A stretch of 64,000 bases of DNA from UBA6522 sp965221035 (GCA_965221035.1 OZ244860.1:3348001-3412000); one strand, 5' to 3'; numbered from the stretch's first letter, positions 35,496 to 45,525 are shown. Notes: generated from the sequence alone by a model not told the origin. A program made the numbers and translations.

Positions 35496-35965
35496 TAGTC
35501 TTCCTCCGTCAGGTTGCATCGGGCTCCGAGGCAAAGCAACTCGGTCCCGTCTTCCATCAGCGCCCGATTGAGATACACGACTCGGTCGCGCCGGCCGGGC
35601 CACCCGGTAATCGTAACCAACTGGCCCAGCGAAAACTGCTCGGTCTGGAAGCCGGCGCGGCGCATGGTGTTGATGGCGCCCATTTCCACGAGCCATTCCA
35701 CCGTGCTGCCGTCATCGTCGGTCACATCCATCCGAAAATGCGAATGGGGATTGAGCCACCTGATTTCGGTGAGCACGCCGGTGATTGAAATGTCACGCGC
35801 CGTGTCGAAGTTGACCGGCACCGAATGGTGCGCGAACGCGTCGGCGGGGCGCAAGGCCGCCGCGAGGATCAGGGCCGCAAAACAGCTATATGGTATCAGG
35901 GCTGCAACCCAGCTATACGGGCGCAGGCTTCCGGAAATCGTTCTTGCGTAGCTTTTGGTGTTCAT
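35495..35965 (-). CDS. DUF6152 family exported protein
   Basis: 156 residues from the ATG at 35965, two bases after the previous stop. A long signal peptide includes two 9-residue repeats PYSWVAALI and PYSCFAALI and ends around DAFAHHS. The mature part has the family features AHHSVPVNFD, GVLTEIRWLNPHSH and a beta-rich OB-like body. Function unknown in general. It is translated with the LigB gene (TAGTG). Confidence 0.8.
   Translation of the reverse strand: MNTKSYARTISGSLRPYSWVAALIPYSCFAALILAAALRPADAFAHHSVPVNFDTARDISITGVLTEIRWLNPHSHFRMDVTDDDGSTVEWLVEMGAINTMRRAGFQTEQFSLGQLVTITGWPGRRDRVVYLNRALMEDGTELLCLGARCNLTEED
35867..35920 (-). repeat. 27-bp imperfect duplication in the DUF6152 signal peptide
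   Basis: Two 27-bp units encode PYSWVAALI and PYSCFAALI back to back inside the hydrophobic leader. The in-frame duplication lengthens the leader without changing the mature protein. Confidence 0.7.
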
Positions 35966-35967
35966 CG

Positions 35968-36714
35968 TCAATCTGGGGCGACTACGGCGGCATCCTCGGG
36001 CGTGCAGCCGTATTCCAGCAGCTCAAAGTCAGACCTGGAATAGGGAATGGTAACCACCAGCGGCTCGCGATAGTAGGCCGGATCCAGATGGGTGGTCTCG
36101 ATGGTCAATACGTCGCCGTCGCGGCTGATTCGCTCGACGGTGTGCATCCTTCTGCTTTGCGGCATACCGGCCCATTCCGCCATGGTCGAGACGTAGCCCG
36201 GTGCGAAATCGATGGTATCAATGACCAGCGTGTCGCCGTCGTACCATGCAGTTGATCGGCCCAGCGCGGGCATGCCCTCGATATGGGAACGCTCAGGATC
36301 CTGATCGCCCGGGTCCGTCAGCGGTACGATTCTGTCGATGTCCATCCACTCGTATTGCAGCCGTACATGGTCATCGGCCTGGGTGATCCTCACCAGAACA
36401 TTGGGGTTGAGCCAGATTCGCGTCCAGCTCGCGCCGAGACAGTCGTAGGCCGGATCGTCTCGGGCAAAATCATAGTTCTCGAAGGCCTCCTCACCGGATT
36501 CGGTGAAAACCCATTCGCCGAAATCGATGTTTCCCTCCCGGATCCAGTTCGCCGACAATTCCGGCGCCTGGGCTGTGCCGGTGTTCAGGAAAAAACCGAC
36601 TGTGCAAAGCGCGACGGCGGCGCGTCGCGCTACTGGCGCATGCACGCTCGGGGGTTCGTCGTTCACACCGAAGTCTCGACGGATTCCTAGACAATTCTTC
36701 ACAGATCGGAACAT
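35968..36714 (-). CDS. Exported protein of unknown function, often beside DUF6152
   Basis: 248 residues with an N-terminal basic segment and hydrophobic leader (AAVALCTVGFFLNTGTAQ). The body is beta-rich with paired W-x-D-G-D-T-L-V-I-D-T and H-T-V-E-R-I-S-R-D-G-D-V-L-T-I-E-T strands, a pattern seen in conserved hypothetical secreted proteins of heterotrophic Pseudomonadota. Two bases separate it from the DUF6152 start. First gene of the five-gene minus-strand operon ending with DctP. No enzymatic motif recognised. Confidence 0.7.
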   Translation of the reverse strand: MFRSVKNCLGIRRDFGVNDEPPSVHAPVARRAAVALCTVGFFLNTGTAQAPELSANWIREGNIDFGEWVFTESGEEAFENYDFARDDPAYDCLGASWTRIWLNPNVLVRITQADDHVRLQYEWMDIDRIVPLTDPGDQDPERSHIEGMPALGRSTAWYDGDTLVIDTIDFAPGYVSTMAEWAGMPQSRRMHTVERISRDGDVLTIETTHLDPAYYREPLVVTIPYSRSDFELLEYGCTPEDAAVVAPD

Positions 36715-36825
36715 GGCAAGCTACTGAATTTTGATCGGTTTACGGCCCATACGCGCACCCTGCGCACCTGTTTCGGCGGACGTTTATAGTAAAGTATCCA
36801 TCCATACCCGTCCCGGGAGATCCAT

Positions 36826-38091
36826 ATGGCGGCCGCGCGCGAAAACGAACTCATCAACAACTGGCCGATTATCGCAGTAACGTTCCTGCTGGTGTTCTTT
36901 ACTTTCGGCGTTCCGACGTTTTCGCTGCCGTTCATCTACGCCGGGGCCATGGAGGAATTCGGCTGGAACCGGCAGCAGGCCACGGCGCTCGCCACCGCCA
37001 AGTTCGTGATCGGCGCCGCTGCGGCCCTGGTGATGGGCCGATTGCTGGACAAGTATTCCGCCAACCCGATCGTCATCGTCGCGGCCTGCATGGGGGGGCT
37101 GGGCCTGCTTGGCATGCTGTGGGTCAGCAATTTATTCACCTATTACGTCATGGGCTTCCTGCTGGGCGTGGCTGCATCCGGCGCTTCGGCCTGCATGAAG
37201 GTCGTGGTCGCCCGGGTATTCGAGCGCCAGATGGGTACGGCGCTGGGCGTGGTCTTCGCGGCCAACAGTGCCGCCGGCGTGCTGGTGCCGATCGTCGTGG
37301 TTCCGCTCATGGAATCGATGGGCTGGCGCAACGCCCTGGCCGTCATGAGCGTGGGCGTCTGGTTGGTTTCGATCCCGGCATGGGGGCTCCTGTTCCGGCC
37401 CGGCAGCCAGTACGCGGCCAGGATTGCCGTTCCCACGGATCACCAGCCGCGGGGAAGCCTGCTGGCGCATTTCCGCGATATCGCCCGTCACCGCAACTTC
37501 TGGCTGATCGCGATCAGCATCTTCCTCGTGGCGGGCGTGGACCAGGGCATGACCCAGAATGCGGCGCTGTTCCTGGAACTGGACAAGGGCATGAACATAA
37601 GGAACGTCGCCTGGGCGGCCAGCCTGTTCGCCGCGGTGGGGCTGGTTTCGAAGATCGTCTGGGGCTGGGTCTACGACAAGATGTCGATACGGGGCATCCA
37701 GCTCACATATCTCATGCTCGTGGTCGCGATCCTGCTGGCCTTCCCGGTGGCGGGAGTGATCACGATGATGGTCTTCATGACCATGCGGGGCTTTGCCCAC
37801 GGCGGCCTGATCGTGGACGTGCCGGTGTTGACCAAGCACTACTACGGTCCCCAGAACATCGGCCTGAACATGGGCATCATGGCGGTGTTCATGAACCTGG
37901 GCTTCGCCGTCGGCCCCCCGGTGCTGGCGCGATTCGCGGACGTCCAGGGTTCGCTGACCAACGGCTTCATCCTGTTCACCGTGATCACGCTGATTGCCGC
38001 CGCCATGCTGTTGCCGATTCGTCCGCGATTCTGGGAGCCGCCGGAGCGATGGCAGAAGTTTGCGCCCCAGCCGGTGAGGGTCACAGGCTAG
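36826..38091 (+). CDS. Major facilitator superfamily transporter (OFA/monocarboxylate-like)
   Basis: 421 residues with GGGAGA before the ATG and about twelve hydrophobic segments. The L-L-D-K-Y-S-A-N-P loop after TM2 and the G-W-V-Y-D-K loop in the second half fit the monocarboxylate/oxalate-formate group. It diverges from the LigB/RraA operon and may import its substrate or a related acid. Substrate unknown. Confidence 0.87.
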   Translation: MAAARENELINNWPIIAVTFLLVFFTFGVPTFSLPFIYAGAMEEFGWNRQQATALATAKFVIGAAAALVMGRLLDKYSANPIVIVAACMGGLGLLGMLWVSNLFTYYVMGFLLGVAASGASACMKVVVARVFERQMGTALGVVFAANSAAGVLVPIVVVPLMESMGWRNALAVMSVGVWLVSIPAWGLLFRPGSQYAARIAVPTDHQPRGSLLAHFRDIARHRNFWLIAISIFLVAGVDQGMTQNAALFLELDKGMNIRNVAWAASLFAAVGLVSKIVWGWVYDKMSIRGIQLTYLMLVVAILLAFPVAGVITMMVFMTMRGFAHGGLIVDVPVLTKHYYGPQNIGLNMGIMAVFMNLGFAVGPPVLARFADVQGSLTNGFILFTVITLIAAAMLLPIRPRFWEPPERWQKFAPQPVRVTG

Positions 38092-38223
38092 GAGCGCGCA
38101 AGGGACCGACAATAGCGGTCTTGCAGCCGTGAACTTCTACGGCGCCACGCTACTGGTCTTGAGCCACCTGTCGGAACAAGGCTATCGGACAAGGCCGGGT
38201 CGACCGGATTGATACCGGATCCA

Positions 38224-39882
38224 TTATCGATCCAGAACGCCGGCATCGTGGACCACTTCGCCGCCGACCACTGTCAAGACCGAGGTCATGTGCCGGATAT
38301 TTTCCTCCGGCACCGTTTCCGCATCGAATACGTCGTCGCTCAACACGACAATGTCGGCGAATCGACCGACTCCGATGCCTCCCAGCAGACCGTCTTCCCT
38401 GGTAAACCAGCCTTGCTCATGTGAAGCGTAGAGTCTGACAGCCTGATGCCGGCTGATCTGCTGGCCGTCGTTGATCAGCTCTCCCGAGACGTCGCGCCCG
38501 GTGACCATGTAGTAGATCATGCACCATGGATTGAGCGTATTGATGCGGGCGCCGTCGGATCCGGCCCCCACCGCCACCAGGTCGCTCTCGATTACCGTGC
38601 GCCAGGGCGGGCCGCCCATCCCGCCGGCGTGGTACCTCTGGCCGTGAACGCCGAGACCGAGGCCCATGGCCCTGGCACGTTCGATGAGTTCCGGCGTGAT
38701 GAAACTCAGGTGGCCGGGCGTCCAGCGCATGGCCGCCAGGTCGAACTCGTCGTTGAGTTCCTCCCAGACATCCAGGTGGGCGTCGATCTCCTCCGGCGTG
38801 TGCAGGTGCTGGTGGTAGGTCCAGCCTCGCTCGGCGATGCGCCGCTGGGCCAGGCGCGCGGCTTCTCCCAGCGGCTGTTCGTTGAAGAGCGACCGTCCCA
38901 CCGACCACTCCCCAATACCCACGATCTTCGCCATGTCAGGACCGTAATTGGGCCACTTGTTGTCCAGGTAACCCATGAGCTGGGTCAGGTCGCGATCCTC
39001 GTCCAGCCCCGGGAAATAGATCCGGGTGCGGACCTTGTGGGATCCCTCGCGCACCAGTTCGAGGAAGAAATCGTAGCCATTGGTCTGGTCGATGAATCCT
39101 ACGCCCGGTACCGTGCCGGACATGTCCATGACGGTGGTCAGGCCCACGGAGAGGGCGTAGTCGGCCACACCCAAAAGCTGGCGCTTGCGGTCCGAGTCGG
39201 TCAGATCGGCCGCAAGGACTTCGTACGCGAGGGCGGTATCCGCGCCGCCCGCGATTTCCCCGGCGTCCGTTACCGGGACTCCCAGCCCGCGGAGAAGGTC
39301 GCGTCCGGCGGTATTGGTCTGTCCCGGGCCTGCGCCGCGTTCGGAAAGGTAGACGGGGTTTGCCGGCGCCGCCGCATCCAGTTCCACCCGCGTCGGGAAG
39401 CGGCGTTCCTGCCACTGGGTTCGTCGGATACCGCCGATGGTGGTGATCAGCGCACCGGCGGGCAGCGCCGCCGCCTTGTCCCGGATAGCCTGCAGGGCGG
39501 CGTCCATCGTAAAGGTGACTTCCAGTGCGCGCAGGTCGTAACCGGGCCGATTCGCGATGCGGATGTAGTGGACATGGTTGTCGATCAGTCCCGGAATCAC
39601 GGTGCGGCCTTGCACGTCGATGACGTCGGTGCAGTCGTCAAGACTCGCCGGATCCGGGTCCAGCGCCACGAACCGCCCGGCCTCCATGAGCACCGATGAG
39701 ACGACGGAATCCTGGGCATCCATGGTGTGGATCGTGCCGTTGACAAGGGCGAGGCCACGGCTGGCGCAGTCCGCCGAGTCCTGGGCACCCGCGGAAGCCG
39801 AGAATATCAATCCCAGCCAACCCGCCAGCGCCGCAACGGGCCAGATGGGCCGGAGAATTCGTTGTTGTCGATCATGTCCCAC
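38224..39882 (-). CDS. Exported amidohydrolase, YtcJ-like
   Basis: 552 residues from a GTG at 39882, chosen because GAGGAGG lies 8 nt upstream and it gives a leader (PIWPVAALAGWLGLIFSASAGAQ). Amidohydrolase-3 features are GRTVIPGLIDNHVHYI with the metal-binding HVH, a Y-H-Q-H-L-H segment and a late VGAGSDGA with the metal Asp. It hydrolyses an amide or ester bond in the periplasm; substrate unknown. It converges with the MFS gene and diverges from an ASST gene. Confidence 0.87.
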   Translation of the reverse strand: MGHDRQQRILRPIWPVAALAGWLGLIFSASAGAQDSADCASRGLALVNGTIHTMDAQDSVVSSVLMEAGRFVALDPDPASLDDCTDVIDVQGRTVIPGLIDNHVHYIRIANRPGYDLRALEVTFTMDAALQAIRDKAAALPAGALITTIGGIRRTQWQERRFPTRVELDAAAPANPVYLSERGAGPGQTNTAGRDLLRGLGVPVTDAGEIAGGADTALAYEVLAADLTDSDRKRQLLGVADYALSVGLTTVMDMSGTVPGVGFIDQTNGYDFFLELVREGSHKVRTRIYFPGLDEDRDLTQLMGYLDNKWPNYGPDMAKIVGIGEWSVGRSLFNEQPLGEAARLAQRRIAERGWTYHQHLHTPEEIDAHLDVWEELNDEFDLAAMRWTPGHLSFITPELIERARAMGLGLGVHGQRYHAGGMGGPPWRTVIESDLVAVGAGSDGARINTLNPWCMIYYMVTGRDVSGELINDGQQISRHQAVRLYASHEQGWFTREDGLLGGIGVGRFADIVVLSDDVFDAETVPEENIRHMTSVLTVVGGEVVHDAGVLDR

Positions 39883-40108
39883 TGCAATTGCCTCCTCGAA
39901 TCGTGCCGAGTCCAATTCGTGCATTGATGTGCGGAAAATCCACATCGCGGTTCGCTCGCGGCGACGCGGTAGGATGCGGCTCATGGAAAAGACTATCATG
40001 GAGACTGCAATCGGGAAGTTTGCGCGAGACTGCGGATGTATCTGAGCGAGACTGCGGATGCACTTGTTCCGGTATCGCTAATCATCCCGAGAGTTCGGGA
40101 GAAACGAA

Positions 40109-41683
40109 ATGTTGACAACAAGAAATTCCCTGTTGGGACTTGCGGCTGTCGCAGTGGGGGCTGGCGGAGGGGCGATGGCTTATGAGGCCTTTCAGGGGCC
40201 GACCGAACTGATTCAATACGACCCCGCCAAGGCGTCGCCCGGCTACACGCTCTTCAGTCCGTTTCGCGGGCGCAATACCTATCTCGTCGACATGCACGGC
40301 AACGTGGTTCACTACTGGCCGTACCCGGAAGGTTGGTCGACCCCGGGAGACGAGGCGGTCGAGAAACACGCGCGCCTGCTGGAGGATGGCACATTGCTGC
40401 GCGGCGCCATCGACCGGGCCGGACAGGGCGGAATGAGCGGCGCCATCTACCAGCTCTACGACTGGGATGGCAACGTGATCTGGGAGCATGACGAAGAGCG
40501 GCCAGGGTACACGCCCCATCACGACTTTCGCATGATCTGGAATCCCAGGCTTGAGGCGCGCACGCTGCTGTACATCGCTTCGCGGGAGATGACCCACGAG
40601 GAGGCCATCGACCTTGGGGTCGATCCGGCCCTCAGGGACGACTACGCCTCGCGTCCCGACGGCGTGGTGGAAGTCGACATGGACGGCAACGTGGTCTGGG
40701 AGTGGAATATCTCCGACCACCTGGTTCAGGACTACGATGACACGCTGGTCAATTACGGTGTGGTCAGCGAATACCCGGGCAGGATGGATCCCAATTTCGC
40801 CAATGGCGTCAGCGGCGACTGGATCCACATCAATTCCCTGGACTACAACGAGACGCTCGACCATATCGCGATCAACAATTCGACCTTCAGCGAGGTCTAC
40901 GTCATCGACCACGGCGGCACGTTCATACCCGGGGACCCGGAGCAAAGCATTGCGCTGGCGGCAAGCGAGGCGGGCGACTTTCTGTACCGCTGGGGCAACC
41001 CCTGCGTCTACGATGCCGGCATGTGCCCGACGTCGATCAACGAGGGCCAGTCCAGCACTAACGGGCATCAGCAGGTTTTCTTTTCCCACGACATCCAGTG
41101 GATACGGGAGCGGGAAATTGGCATGGGTGACAACCTGCCGGGGGCCGGCAACATGTTGATCTTCAACAACGGGTCGCGGCAGCTCGGAGTGACGTTCTCT
41201 TCCGTCATCGAGTTCAACCCCTATCGCGGACCCATGGAAAATGGCATTTACGTCCCGGAGATGGAAGCCGGCTACGACCTGGTTTCCCCCGGCATGGGCG
41301 CCGGTCAGCTCGTATCCAGACAGGTCGTCTGGAGCTTTCAGTCGACTCTGCCGACGGCGTTCTACAGCCGCTATATCTCCGGCCTGCAGCGCCTGCCAAA
41401 CGGCAATACGCTGGTTTGCTCGGGTGCCAACGGGCACCTCTTCGAGGTCACGCCCGAAGGCGAGGTGGTATGGGAGTACATCAACCCGGTGGGTGATCGC
41501 ACCGGCGAGAACTACGGCATTCACACCATCATGAGCGATGCGGCCGGCGAACGGTACAATTCGCTGTTCAAGTGCGTGCGGTATCCGCCGGACTACGCAG
41601 GCCTTGAGGGAAGGGACCTGACGCCCATGGGCAAGATCACGGAGTTGTGGACTCAGGAGCCCGAGAGGCCGCGTCTCGACTGA
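40109..41683 (+). CDS. Arylsulfotransferase family protein (2)
   Basis: 524 residues with an N-terminal hydrophobic segment (SLLGLAAVAVGAGGGAMAYEAF) that is either a signal peptide or an anchor. Propeller strands carry LVDMHGNVVHYWPYP, LYDWDGNVIWEHD, HHDFRMIWNPR, VDMDGNVVWEWNISDH and QRLPNGNTLVCSGANGH, typical of aryl-sulfate sulfotransferases. It is longer than and distinct from the ASST at 4939. It may move sulfate between phenolic compounds outside the cytoplasm. Confidence 0.85.
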   Translation: MLTTRNSLLGLAAVAVGAGGGAMAYEAFQGPTELIQYDPAKASPGYTLFSPFRGRNTYLVDMHGNVVHYWPYPEGWSTPGDEAVEKHARLLEDGTLLRGAIDRAGQGGMSGAIYQLYDWDGNVIWEHDEERPGYTPHHDFRMIWNPRLEARTLLYIASREMTHEEAIDLGVDPALRDDYASRPDGVVEVDMDGNVVWEWNISDHLVQDYDDTLVNYGVVSEYPGRMDPNFANGVSGDWIHINSLDYNETLDHIAINNSTFSEVYVIDHGGTFIPGDPEQSIALAASEAGDFLYRWGNPCVYDAGMCPTSINEGQSSTNGHQQVFFSHDIQWIREREIGMGDNLPGAGNMLIFNNGSRQLGVTFSSVIEFNPYRGPMENGIYVPEMEAGYDLVSPGMGAGQLVSRQVVWSFQSTLPTAFYSRYISGLQRLPNGNTLVCSGANGHLFEVTPEGEVVWEYINPVGDRTGENYGIHTIMSDAAGERYNSLFKCVRYPPDYAGLEGRDLTPMGKITELWTQEPERPRLD

Positions 41684-41719
41684 TGCGTCGTCGGATTGCC
41701 TGGCCCGTGGCCTGTAGAC

Positions 41720-42514
41720 CTATAGTGCCTTGCGCAGACCGGCCATCCAGGCAGAGTGGGCGATCACATGGGCGCGTGCCCGCACGGTATCCCGCTCGCT
41801 TAGAAGGTTTAATAACTTTCGATGCCGGCGCACAACCCGTTCGCCATATTTTCGCGCGTTGTATGGCCGGTGATGTTCGACAATGAACTCAAAAAGAGCC
41901 CGGAGCTGATATTGAAGGATCAGGTTTCCGGCCACCTCGGCCAATTTCATCAGGAAACCCACTGATTCGGAGAGAAACTCTTCGTCATCATCGAGAGCGG
42001 CCATCATCAGGTGGAGCGACTTCTCAAGGGACCGCTGGTCAGTCAACGTCAGCTTGTTTGTCGCAAGGTCAACGATACCGGCAAGAAGCTGCCCTTGCGC
42101 CTGGAACACGTCTTCTACCCCACATCCCAGCAGATGGATCTGCGTACTGAGCGCGTCGGTCAAACCTTGGGTGTCCTGATTCGCAACAAACAGGCCGCCG
42201 AGCCTTCCAACCTTGGCCTTGATCAGGCCCTGTGCCTCCAGGGCTCGGATGGCGTCCCGGACCGGGACGCGGCTCAGGCCGAAGGCGTCCGCCAGCTCCC
42301 GCTCCGTACCGATGAAATCACCCGGCTGCAGCACACCGCGAAACAGCGCGTGTTCAAGCTGGAACCTGAGTTCCTTTCGAATCAGCGCTGAAGACGTCAA
42401 GCGCGCTGATCGTGAACCCTTGGAATCATTCGGTCTCAACCACTTGGCAATGCCTGCGGTTGCCGCCTGCATCTTGGGCGCAGAATCGCTCGATTGCCTT
42501 GCGACCGTTGTCAT
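41720..42514 (-). CDS. GntR family regulator with FCD domain
   Basis: 264 residues from the ATG at 42514 (a GTG at 42520 is also possible). The winged helix-turn-helix (ERELADAFGLSRVPVRDAIRALEAQG, given here in two parts: residues about 70-95) follows a long basic N-terminal extension, and the C-terminal helical FCD domain has Asp/His metal-ligand positions (FEFIVEHHRPY). It probably represses or activates the divergent TonB receptor gene in response to a carboxylic acid. Confidence 0.9.
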   Translation of the reverse strand: MTTVARQSSDSAPKMQAATAGIAKWLRPNDSKGSRSARLTSSALIRKELRFQLEHALFRGVLQPGDFIGTERELADAFGLSRVPVRDAIRALEAQGLIKAKVGRLGGLFVANQDTQGLTDALSTQIHLLGCGVEDVFQAQGQLLAGIVDLATNKLTLTDQRSLEKSLHLMMAALDDDEEFLSESVGFLMKLAEVAGNLILQYQLRALFEFIVEHHRPYNARKYGERVVRRHRKLLNLLSERDTVRARAHVIAHSAWMAGLRKAL

Positions 42515-42572
42515 CGTCACCGCTCGTCCCTGGTCAAGCGCTGCCGGGAGGGCACTGGGGGTTGGCGCTTAA

Positions 42573-42621
42573 CATGCTATTAATCCCATAATTATCATAT
42601 ATTCAGACAAACCATGCTATT
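42573..42621. promoter_or_regulatory. AT-rich divergent control region with a 9-bp direct repeat
   Basis: CATGCTATT occurs at 42573-42581 and again at 42613-42621, 40 bp apart (about four helical turns), around the AT-rich run CATAATTATCATATATTC. It lies between the GntR gene and TonB receptor 3. Regulator binding is inferred from position only. Confidence 0.4.
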
Positions 42622-42648
42622 CTTTGAGACCAAACTGGTTCGTGGAAA

Positions 42649-44982
42649 ATGGTCATGTCCAGAATGAATTCAAGGCTCGCCATGGGCCTGCTGGTATCGG
42701 GTGCACTGGTTGTCACTGAATTGGCGGCACAAGAGTCCACGGCGCTTATAGAAGAGATCATTGTTACCGCCACGAGGCGCGCGGAGTCATTGCAGGACGC
42801 CCCTCTGGCCGTCAGCGCGTTCACGGGCGACGACCTGCAGCGTCAGGGCATTACCAGTTCGCATGGTCTGGGCAGCACGGTTCCCAACCTGACGATCGGC
42901 ACTGAAGGCGCGCGTGACGCGACCTATATCGCGATTCGAGGAGTGTCGCAGAATGAGCGGCGCAACACGGATGACGCCACGACGCCTTTTTTCATCGATG
43001 GCGCAACGGTTCCAAGGATGTCGGGCGTAGCGGCCTACTTCTACGATGTCGAGCGACTTGAGGTGCTGCGCGGTCCACAGGGAACCCTATATGGCCGCAA
43101 CAGCACCACCGGTGTGGTCAACCTGATCACCAACAAGCCCAATTTCGACGGCTATGGCGGCGACGTTGAAGTGGGTTTTGGCGACTACAGCGCCTTTACC
43201 GCAAATGGCGCGCTGAATTTGCCATTGTCGGATAATTTCGCTGCGCGGCTCGCCTTCATTGTCCAGGATCGCGACGGTTTCCGTGATAATGGCGAATTTG
43301 TGGAAGATGCGGACGACGCGGATGACCTTGGTGTCCGCGTGCACCTGCTGTGGAATCTTTCCGACGAAACCTCGTTGCTATTGACCTCTGATCATTACCG
43401 GAGGCAGGGCGCGGGCCAAGGCACGTTCGGTGTACCGTGTCCTTCGGACGTGACCTGTCAGGTAGGTACGAACCTGATCAGTACCGTCGGCGATGTGCCG
43501 CTGGCGCAAGATACCTCATTCCGCAATGTCCCCAATACGAATTTTCGCGATAACGCGGACACAAATTTCAAGCTTGAGCTGAATCAAGGCTTTGAGACTT
43601 TTGATCTGATCGGACTGGTTTCCCATCGGACTCATGAACGTGACTACGGAGATAGTGCGGGTTACCGTTTTGACGACACGGTCAGAGGCTTTCCCGTTAT
43701 TTCTCCAGTCTATGAAGCTACCGAATCAGAGTCCATCAGCGCGGAAGTGCGTTTGACTTCGAGCGCGGACGGCCCCCTGCAATGGCTGTTGGGTGGATAT
43801 CTGCTCGATGAAAGGATCAACGGAACCTTTTTCTTTCATCCAGTCTTTATCGGAGGCAATTTTGCCGGCAGGAACCTTTACCTTGAATTTACCGATCGGG
43901 ACCTGTCTGTTGAGTCCAATGCGATTTTCGGTAATCTGACCTATGACTTGACCGATCGATTCACCCTGCGGGGCGGGTTGCGCTATACGAACGATGAAAA
44001 GGACAAGGGTGGCAATGCCTCCAATCCATCAGCTGGTAGCTACCAAAGCGTCGGAGCGATCGATATGGACACGGGCCAGATACTTGCATATTTTGGACCG
44101 ATGTTCCGCGCACAGGTTGCCAACCCGAGCTGGAGCAGGACTACCTATAACGTGGGCCTGGATTACGCAGTAAACGATGATGTCATGGTCTATGCCAAGT
44201 TCAGCACAGGGTACAAGGCGGGCGGCTTCAACCGGGGTAGTACCGGACCTGGCAGTGATCCCCGGAACGGTGTTTTCATGCTGGACATTTATGAACCGGA
44301 AGAGGTGGACGCCTTCGAGGTGGGCTACAAGAGCACGCACCTGGGCGGGGCCGCCAGGGTGAACGTGGCGGCCTTCTATAATGATTATTTGAACAAGGTA
44401 GAATCCGTCGTGCGCACCATCGATGGCACTCCGGTCAATACTGCGATCAACGCAACGGATGTGGAGATATACGGTGTTGAACTGGAGAGCTCATTCGTTT
44501 ACGGGGATTCCGGTGGCCGAGTCGATTTCAACCTGGGTTACCTCAGTGCGGAATATGGCACTTTCGATAATCTTCCGGACCCGGTCCTCGGAGGCGGCGC
44601 GACCCTTGATGTCAGCGGGGAAGATGTTCTTAATGCCCCGAACTGGAGTGGCAGCTTCGGTTGGGTGCCCGTAGAGTTCAGTTTTGCGGACGGAGCGATT
44701 GCTCCCAGATTGCAGGTTTCATTCAAGTCGAAATACAAGACCCGCCCACACGGATTGCTGGTGGACCAGCAGGACGCCTATACAAAGACGAATCTGACCG
44801 TTAACTGGACATCGAGCGATGGCGCATACTTTGGAGAGATCTATGCGCGCAACATCGAAAACGAGATTGTCCAAACCAATTCCGGATGTGGTGCTCAAGC
44901 GCAGGCCGGACCTGCGATAGGGTGTTACAAGATGTTTTCGGAGCCGCGTACCTATGGTGCGCGAATCGGGGTTCGGTTCTAG
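42649..44982 (+). CDS. TonB-dependent outer-membrane receptor (3)
   Basis: 777 residues (start at 42649 or at the ATG at 42655). After a signal peptide come EEIIVTATRRAE, the plug motif VERLEVLRGPQGTLYGRNSTTG and a beta-barrel with a terminal GVRF. It is independent in sequence from receptors 1 and 2. The regulator is probably the divergent GntR protein, and the genes that follow are exported enzymes that may act on its cargo. Confidence 0.94.
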   Translation: MVMSRMNSRLAMGLLVSGALVVTELAAQESTALIEEIIVTATRRAESLQDAPLAVSAFTGDDLQRQGITSSHGLGSTVPNLTIGTEGARDATYIAIRGVSQNERRNTDDATTPFFIDGATVPRMSGVAAYFYDVERLEVLRGPQGTLYGRNSTTGVVNLITNKPNFDGYGGDVEVGFGDYSAFTANGALNLPLSDNFAARLAFIVQDRDGFRDNGEFVEDADDADDLGVRVHLLWNLSDETSLLLTSDHYRRQGAGQGTFGVPCPSDVTCQVGTNLISTVGDVPLAQDTSFRNVPNTNFRDNADTNFKLELNQGFETFDLIGLVSHRTHERDYGDSAGYRFDDTVRGFPVISPVYEATESESISAEVRLTSSADGPLQWLLGGYLLDERINGTFFFHPVFIGGNFAGRNLYLEFTDRDLSVESNAIFGNLTYDLTDRFTLRGGLRYTNDEKDKGGNASNPSAGSYQSVGAIDMDTGQILAYFGPMFRAQVANPSWSRTTYNVGLDYAVNDDVMVYAKFSTGYKAGGFNRGSTGPGSDPRNGVFMLDIYEPEEVDAFEVGYKSTHLGGAARVNVAAFYNDYLNKVESVVRTIDGTPVNTAINATDVEIYGVELESSFVYGDSGGRVDFNLGYLSAEYGTFDNLPDPVLGGGATLDVSGEDVLNAPNWSGSFGWVPVEFSFADGAIAPRLQVSFKSKYKTRPHGLLVDQQDAYTKTNLTVNWTSSDGAYFGEIYARNIENEIVQTNSGCGAQAQAGPAIGCYKMFSEPRTYGARIGVRF

Positions 44983-45072
44983 CGCTCCGTCAGTACGATC
45001 ATTGCGTATCAGCGGCCGCAGGCTCGCCCGCGACGGAGTTGCGGTCCCATCCATGGCCTTAAGGAGTGAAGG

Positions 45073-45525
45073 ATGAACCCTTTTGGAAAAATCGTTCTGG
45101 CGTTCTGTGCAAATTTCCTGGTCTTCAATTACTCGCTTGCGCAAGAAGATACCCCAGATGAACTGGGCACAAACCTTACCGACATGCTGGATGGCACAAC
45201 GGTGGGGTGGGAGTATGAAGGCGGTCGGGCCTATGAATTGCGCTTGGAGGATGGAATGCTGACCTATCGAAGGACCAACGGCAGAGAATCGAGAGAATGG
45301 CGATCGCTGGTGCCCTATCTCGCGCATGAGGTTGGTGAAGGGCAATTCATGGTTGGCTGGCAGGAAACGGACTTCGGGAATTACGTGACCCTCTTTATCG
45401 ATTTGGCCAACTCAAGGGTCTATTCCAGCGCGTTGCTTGGCGACTACGATTGGATACATTTCCAGGAAGCCGAGATTTCGAGTGTCGAGGAAAATTGGGA
45501 TCCGTGCCTGCCCGATGGCGAATAG
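45073..45525 (+). CDS. Exported MoaF-like (calycin fold) protein
   Basis: 150 residues; AAGGAG lies 7 nt before the ATG. A signal peptide (FGKIVLAFCANFLVFNYSLAQ) precedes a beta-rich domain with G-x-x-x-x-Y-E-G-G-R-A-Y-E-L, REWRSLVPYLAHEVGEGQFMVGW and the terminal YVTLFIDLANSRVYSSALLG segment. This pattern is that of the MoaF N-terminal/phenolic-acid-decarboxylase-like calycins. Export argues against a molybdenum-cofactor role. Between a TonB receptor and a carboxymuconolactone decarboxylase-like gene; a role in phenolic acid handling is plausible. Confidence 0.7.
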   Translation: MNPFGKIVLAFCANFLVFNYSLAQEDTPDELGTNLTDMLDGTTVGWEYEGGRAYELRLEDGMLTYRRTNGRESREWRSLVPYLAHEVGEGQFMVGWQETDFGNYVTLFIDLANSRVYSSALLGDYDWIHFQEAEISSVEENWDPCLPDGE

